Of a stretch of 7,285 nt of DNA, positions 4,652 to 7,285 are shown piece by piece. The DNA lies in NCBI GenBank assembly GCA_030633795.1, contig DAOWCB010000067.1, positions 1-7,285 of the forward strand, written 5' to 3'. The notes beneath the pieces were generated by a model. It saw nothing but the letters and a program-made list of their open reading frames with translations, was not told the DNA's origin and searched no databases. This DNA is from Candidatus Aminicenantota bacterium (GTDB taxonomy: Bacteria > Acidobacteriota > Aminicenantia > Aminicenantales > Aminicenantaceae). Positions within the stretch are counted from its first letter, which is position 1, and every line of letters begins with the position of its first letter. Made by a program: the position numbers and the translations under genes.

Positions 4652-5865
4652 ATTTTGAACTGTTCGTTGCCAGGCGATATCTGACGGCCAAGCGGAAGCA
4701 GGCGTTTATTTCCGTGATCACCTTCATCTCCACCTTGGGGATAGCCATAGGCGTTATGGCCCTAATTATCGCTATCGCCCTTATCACGGGTTTTCAGGAC
4801 GATGTTCAGGATAAAATACTGGGGTCGACCGCTCACCTCATGGTTCAACATTATCTCGGGGAAGGTTTAAGCGATTACTCTCAACTAATAGAAAAGTTGG
4901 AGGCCGATGAAGAGGTGATCAATGTCTCTCCTATTGTTTATGATTATATTCTGCTAACTGGGCCGTATAAAAATTCTCCTGGTGTTCTCAGGGGAATCGA
5001 GTTTGACCTGGAGAGGGAATCTACTAAGTGGCTCCAGGACCTGCAGGGCCGCCTCCCTGAGCCTGACGAAAAAATACCCGGCATTTTGCTGGGTCGGGAT
5101 CTGGCTTTGAATACCGGAGCAGGTATCGGTGATCAGGTGAATGTTTTAACCCCATCCTTCCGGCTTTCACCCACTGCCCTGATCCCCCGGCAGAAAAGAT
5201 ATATGGTCACCGGCATCTTCCGCACCGGGCTGTATGAATTTGACAATACAACAGCTTTGGTTTCTCTGGAAGCCGCACAAAAATTATTCAAGTTGGGAGA
5301 TAAAATTAACCTTCTTCAGATTCGTATCAGCAATATTTTTCGCGCCGAGGAGGTGGCTGATCGTATCAAAAATGTCCTGCCTGCAGAGACCTATGTCACA
5401 ACCTGGATGGAGATGAATAAGCCGCTTTTTTCTGCCTTGAAACTGGAGAAACAACTTCTATTTTTGACTATCACACTCATTGTTATCGTGGCTGCTCTAA
5501 ACATTGTGGCCACTCTCATTTTGATGGTCATGGATAAAACCAGGGAAATAGGAATCCTTATCGCTATGGGCGCAACGGCGAAAAATATTAGGAAAATATT
5601 TTTCTTCCAAGGTGCCATGATCGGGATCATCGGAACGGCTACCGGAACCGCCTTGGGTTTGTTTTGGAACTGGCTGGCAAACACGTTTGAACTCATTAAA
5701 GTCCCCGTGGATATTTATCATATCGCCTATGTGCCGTTTCGTCTGAAATTTCTTGACCTTGCTTTGATTATCGGGATTGCCCTGCTGATCAGTTTTCTTT
5801 CGACACTCTTTCCTTCCCACAGGGCGTCTAAAATCGATCCCGTGGTGGCATTAAAATATGAATAA
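4648..5865 (+). CDS. lolC: Lipoprotein-releasing ABC transporter permease LolC/LolE family
   Basis: This 405-residue inner-membrane protein has the usual LolC/E length and layout. A first membrane helix lies at about 20-48 (FISVITFISTLGIAIGVMALIIAIALITGF), followed by a MacB-like periplasmic domain (about 49-265). Three C-terminal helices of the FtsX domain lie at about 269-294, 319-342 and 369-388. The N-terminus FELFVARRYLTAKRKQ and the DKTREIGILIAMGA coupling segment (296-309) are family hallmarks. A segment SPTALIPRQK (174-183) lies where E. coli LolC has its LolA-binding hook, so the protein looks more like LolC than LolE. With LolD it releases outer-membrane lipoproteins to the chaperone LolA. 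Only one permease gene is present here, so it may work as a homodimer (LolF-like) unless a partner lies elsewhere. Confidence 0.93.
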   Translation: MNFELFVARRYLTAKRKQAFISVITFISTLGIAIGVMALIIAIALITGFQDDVQDKILGSTAHLMVQHYLGEGLSDYSQLIEKLEADEEVINVSPIVYDYILLTGPYKNSPGVLRGIEFDLERESTKWLQDLQGRLPEPDEKIPGILLGRDLALNTGAGIGDQVNVLTPSFRLSPTALIPRQKRYMVTGIFRTGLYEFDNTTALVSLEAAQKLFKLGDKINLLQIRISNIFRAEEVADRIKNVLPAETYVTTWMEMNKPLFSALKLEKQLLFLTITLIVIVAALNIVATLILMVMDKTREIGILIAMGATAKNIRKIFFFQGAMIGIIGTATGTALGLFWNWLANTFELIKVPVDIYHIAYVPFRLKFLDLALIIGIALLISFLSTLFPSHRASKIDPVVALKYE

Positions 5866-6544
5866 CATACTCAAGACAGAAGATCTGGGCAAGGAATATC
5901 CCTTGCCCAAAGGCACGCTCTGTGTTTTCGATAAATTGAATTTTGAGCTTGAAAAAGGAAAGATTGTTGCGATCATGGGTGTTTCGGGTGTCGGAAAGAC
6001 AACCTTCCTCAACCTTATCGCCGGACTTGATACCCCTACGAGTGGGAATGTTTTTCTCGATGGGGAGGATGTGTTCCGACTGAGCAAACGGGATAGAGCC
6101 TGCATAAGAAATAGTAAGATCGGCTTTATCTTTCAATTCTACCACCTTCTTCCCGAATTCACGGCTGTGGAAAATGTGGCATTCCCGCTCATCATAGGGG
6201 GAGTCGAAAAAAAACAAGCTTTTGCGAGGGCTTTCAAACTCCTTCAGGAGGTGCTATTGGAGGAGAAAGCGGACCTCCACCCTGGTAAACTATCGGGTGG
6301 AGAGCAACAGAGAGTGGCCATCGCAAGGTCCTTGATCAACGAGCCAAAGCTGCTGCTGGCCGATGAGCCGACCGGAAACTTGGATTGGAAAACAGGCCAG
6401 AGCATTTTAGAACTCATTCGTTCCCTCCACTCCGTAAAAGACCTCTCCTCGATTATCGTTACGCACAATGAAAGAATCGCTGATTTTTGTGATAAGGTTT
6501 TTTTAATGGAGAGAGGGCAGTTGAAACTTTTATCCCGCCTCTAG
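5858..6544 (+). CDS. lolD: Lipoprotein-releasing ABC transporter ATP-binding protein LolD
   Basis: This 228-residue ABC ATPase has every nucleotide-binding motif: Walker A GVSGVGKTT (41-49), Q-loop Gln93, signature LSGGEQQ (145-151), Walker B LLLADE (165-170) with catalytic Glu170, D-loop GNLD (173-176) and switch His203 (VTHN). The length and the QFYHLLPEFTAVENV block are typical of the LolD/MacB subgroup. It should power the adjacent permease on the cytoplasmic face of the inner membrane. Its ATG overlaps the permease stop by 8 nt (ATGAATAA), pointing to translational coupling and matched subunit supply. Confidence 0.96.
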   Translation: MNNILKTEDLGKEYPLPKGTLCVFDKLNFELEKGKIVAIMGVSGVGKTTFLNLIAGLDTPTSGNVFLDGEDVFRLSKRDRACIRNSKIGFIFQFYHLLPEFTAVENVAFPLIIGGVEKKQAFARAFKLLQEVLLEEKADLHPGKLSGGEQQRVAIARSLINEPKLLLADEPTGNLDWKTGQSILELIRSLHSVKDLSSIIVTHNERIADFCDKVFLMERGQLKLLSRL

Positions 6545-6646
6545 AGTTTTAATTACGTTGGGCAAAATTATCAGAGTCAAAGTTTGCTCCAAATCACCGA
6601 TGAGTGGCTTTATTTTTAAGGGAGAATATGGTATAAGGATAAAGTA
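6545..6646 (+). other. Gap between lolD and bamA with imperfect stem-loop
   Basis: TTGGGCAAA (6558-6566) can pair with TTTGCTCCAA (6583-6592), giving a 9-bp stem with one bulged T and a 16-nt loop. The next T-rich run (6609-6618) is 16 nt further on, so this is not a canonical terminator. Just before bamA are AAGGGAG (6619-6625) next to ATG-GTA-TAA, a two-codon frame, and then the likely bamA Shine-Dalgarno AAGGA (6635-6639). No clear promoter is visible, so bamA could be read through from lolD or start here. Confidence 0.35.
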
Positions 6647-7285
6647 ATGAAGAAATTTATTTTTGTATTGATTTTCAGCTTTCTACCCCTGTTTATGTTT
6701 GGGCAAGATGTGGTGGAGAAGATAGAAATTGTCGGAAACGATAGGGTTACCCGCGAAACCATCATGTATTACCTTTCCTCAAGAGAGGGGGAGTACTACA
6801 ACGACAATTTGTTGAAACGGGATTTCAAGGTTTTATGGTCCACAGGCTTTTTTGCCAACATCAAGATCGAACAGGATCAAGGGACAAGGGGGAAGATCAT
6901 TCGGATCACGATCGAAGAAAATCCGATTGTTGAAGAAATCACCTACAAGACCGGTAAAAAGGTAAAAGAAAAAGATATTCTCGAAAAACTCCAAGAAAAT
7001 GATGAAAATATTCTTCCCTATTCCTACTACAGTCCTTTTAAGATTCAAAGGGTCACTGCGACTATTCAAGACCTTCTGTTAGAAAAAGGCCTTATGGACG
7101 GAAAAGTCGATGTCAAAACCGAAAAAAAGGGCAATAATGAAGTCGAGATTATATTTGAAGTCGATGAAGGCCCCAAATTGCGTGTTGGAGAAATCGTCTT
7201 TGAAGGAAGGACAAAACTTCGCGAAAGCACCCTTCGAGGAGCGATTTCTGAGAATAGAGAGCACAGCTTTTTTGCCTGGATTTCC
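6647..7285 (+). CDS. bamA: Outer membrane protein assembly factor BamA, N-terminal part, cut by window edge
   Basis: The first 213 residues are present. A signal peptide (Lys2-Lys3, then a hydrophobic stretch to about residue 19, ending FMFG) exports it to the periplasm. POTRA 1 covers about 22-92 (IEIVGNDRVTRETI, then RDFKVLWSTGFFANIKIE). POTRA 2 covers about 93-175 (ENPIVEEITY, then IQDLLLEKGLMDGKVDV and IIFEVDEG). POTRA 3 starts at about 178 (LRVGEIVFEGRTKLRESTLRGAI). The remaining POTRAs and the 16-stranded barrel lie beyond the window. BamA is the core of the complex that folds beta-barrel proteins into the outer membrane. AAGGA ends 7 nt before the ATG at 6647. Its place after lolC-lolD fits a shared role in envelope assembly. 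The POTRA pattern resembles Acidobacteriota-type BamA. Confidence 0.93.
   Translation, partial: MKKFIFVLIFSFLPLFMFGQDVVEKIEIVGNDRVTRETIMYYLSSREGEYYNDNLLKRDFKVLWSTGFFANIKIEQDQGTRGKIIRITIEENPIVEEITYKTGKKVKEKDILEKLQENDENILPYSYYSPFKIQRVTATIQDLLLEKGLMDGKVDVKTEKKGNNEVEIIFEVDEGPKLRVGEIVFEGRTKLRESTLRGAISENREHSFFAWIS

Noticed and set aside
6558..6618. Intrinsic terminator after lolD
   Set aside because: The stem has a bulge and a 16-nt loop, and the T-run begins 16 nt after the stem rather than directly behind it.

Overview
The window reads as chromosomal DNA of a diderm (Gram-negative-type) bacterium. It carries outer-membrane biogenesis genes (lolC/E, lolD, bamA) in line with housekeeping genes (ribH, nusB, lysS). 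The BamA N-terminus looks to me like the form found in Acidobacteriota and relatives such as Aminicenantia: an RDF..LW.TGFF block in POTRA 1 and a Y.Y.PFKIQR..A.IQDLL block in POTRA 2. That placement comes from remembered family patterns, not a search. A Desulfobacterota-type relative is the main alternative, because lysS-lolC-lolD-bamA order is also common there.

Layout. Positions 1-804 (minus strand) hold the N-terminal 268 residues of a Lon-like AAA+ protease (AAA_32 type) that runs off the left edge. Positions 805-1242 contain no convincing gene but are rich in structure. A roughly 287-bp candidate MITE or IS remnant (828-1114) ends in imperfect inverted repeats resembling IS1380-type tips, and it contains several palindromes and a long hairpin. 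To its right lie a perfect 18-bp palindrome and a plausible sigma70-type promoter. Positions 1243-1422 encode a 59-residue N-terminal stub of an acetyltransferase-like protein, which breaks off at the Shine-Dalgarno of the next gene. From 1410 rightward is a tight plus-strand gene run: enoyl-CoA hydratase, ribH, nusB, lysS, lolC/E, lolD. After a 102-bp gap comes bamA, cut by the right edge.

How the genes fit together. RibH makes the lumazine precursor of riboflavin, NusB is a transcription antitermination factor and LysS charges tRNA-Lys. LolC/E with LolD extract lipoproteins from the inner membrane for delivery to the outer membrane, where BamA inserts beta-barrel proteins. Short gaps and 8-nt overlaps (nusB/lysS and lolC/lolD) indicate co-transcription and translational coupling.

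I see no clear new multi-gene system. The parts most worth a second look are the repeat-rich spacer, which sits directly against the protease gene's ribosome binding site, and the sharply truncated acetyltransferase stub, whose promoter may now drive the crotonase-to-lolD run.
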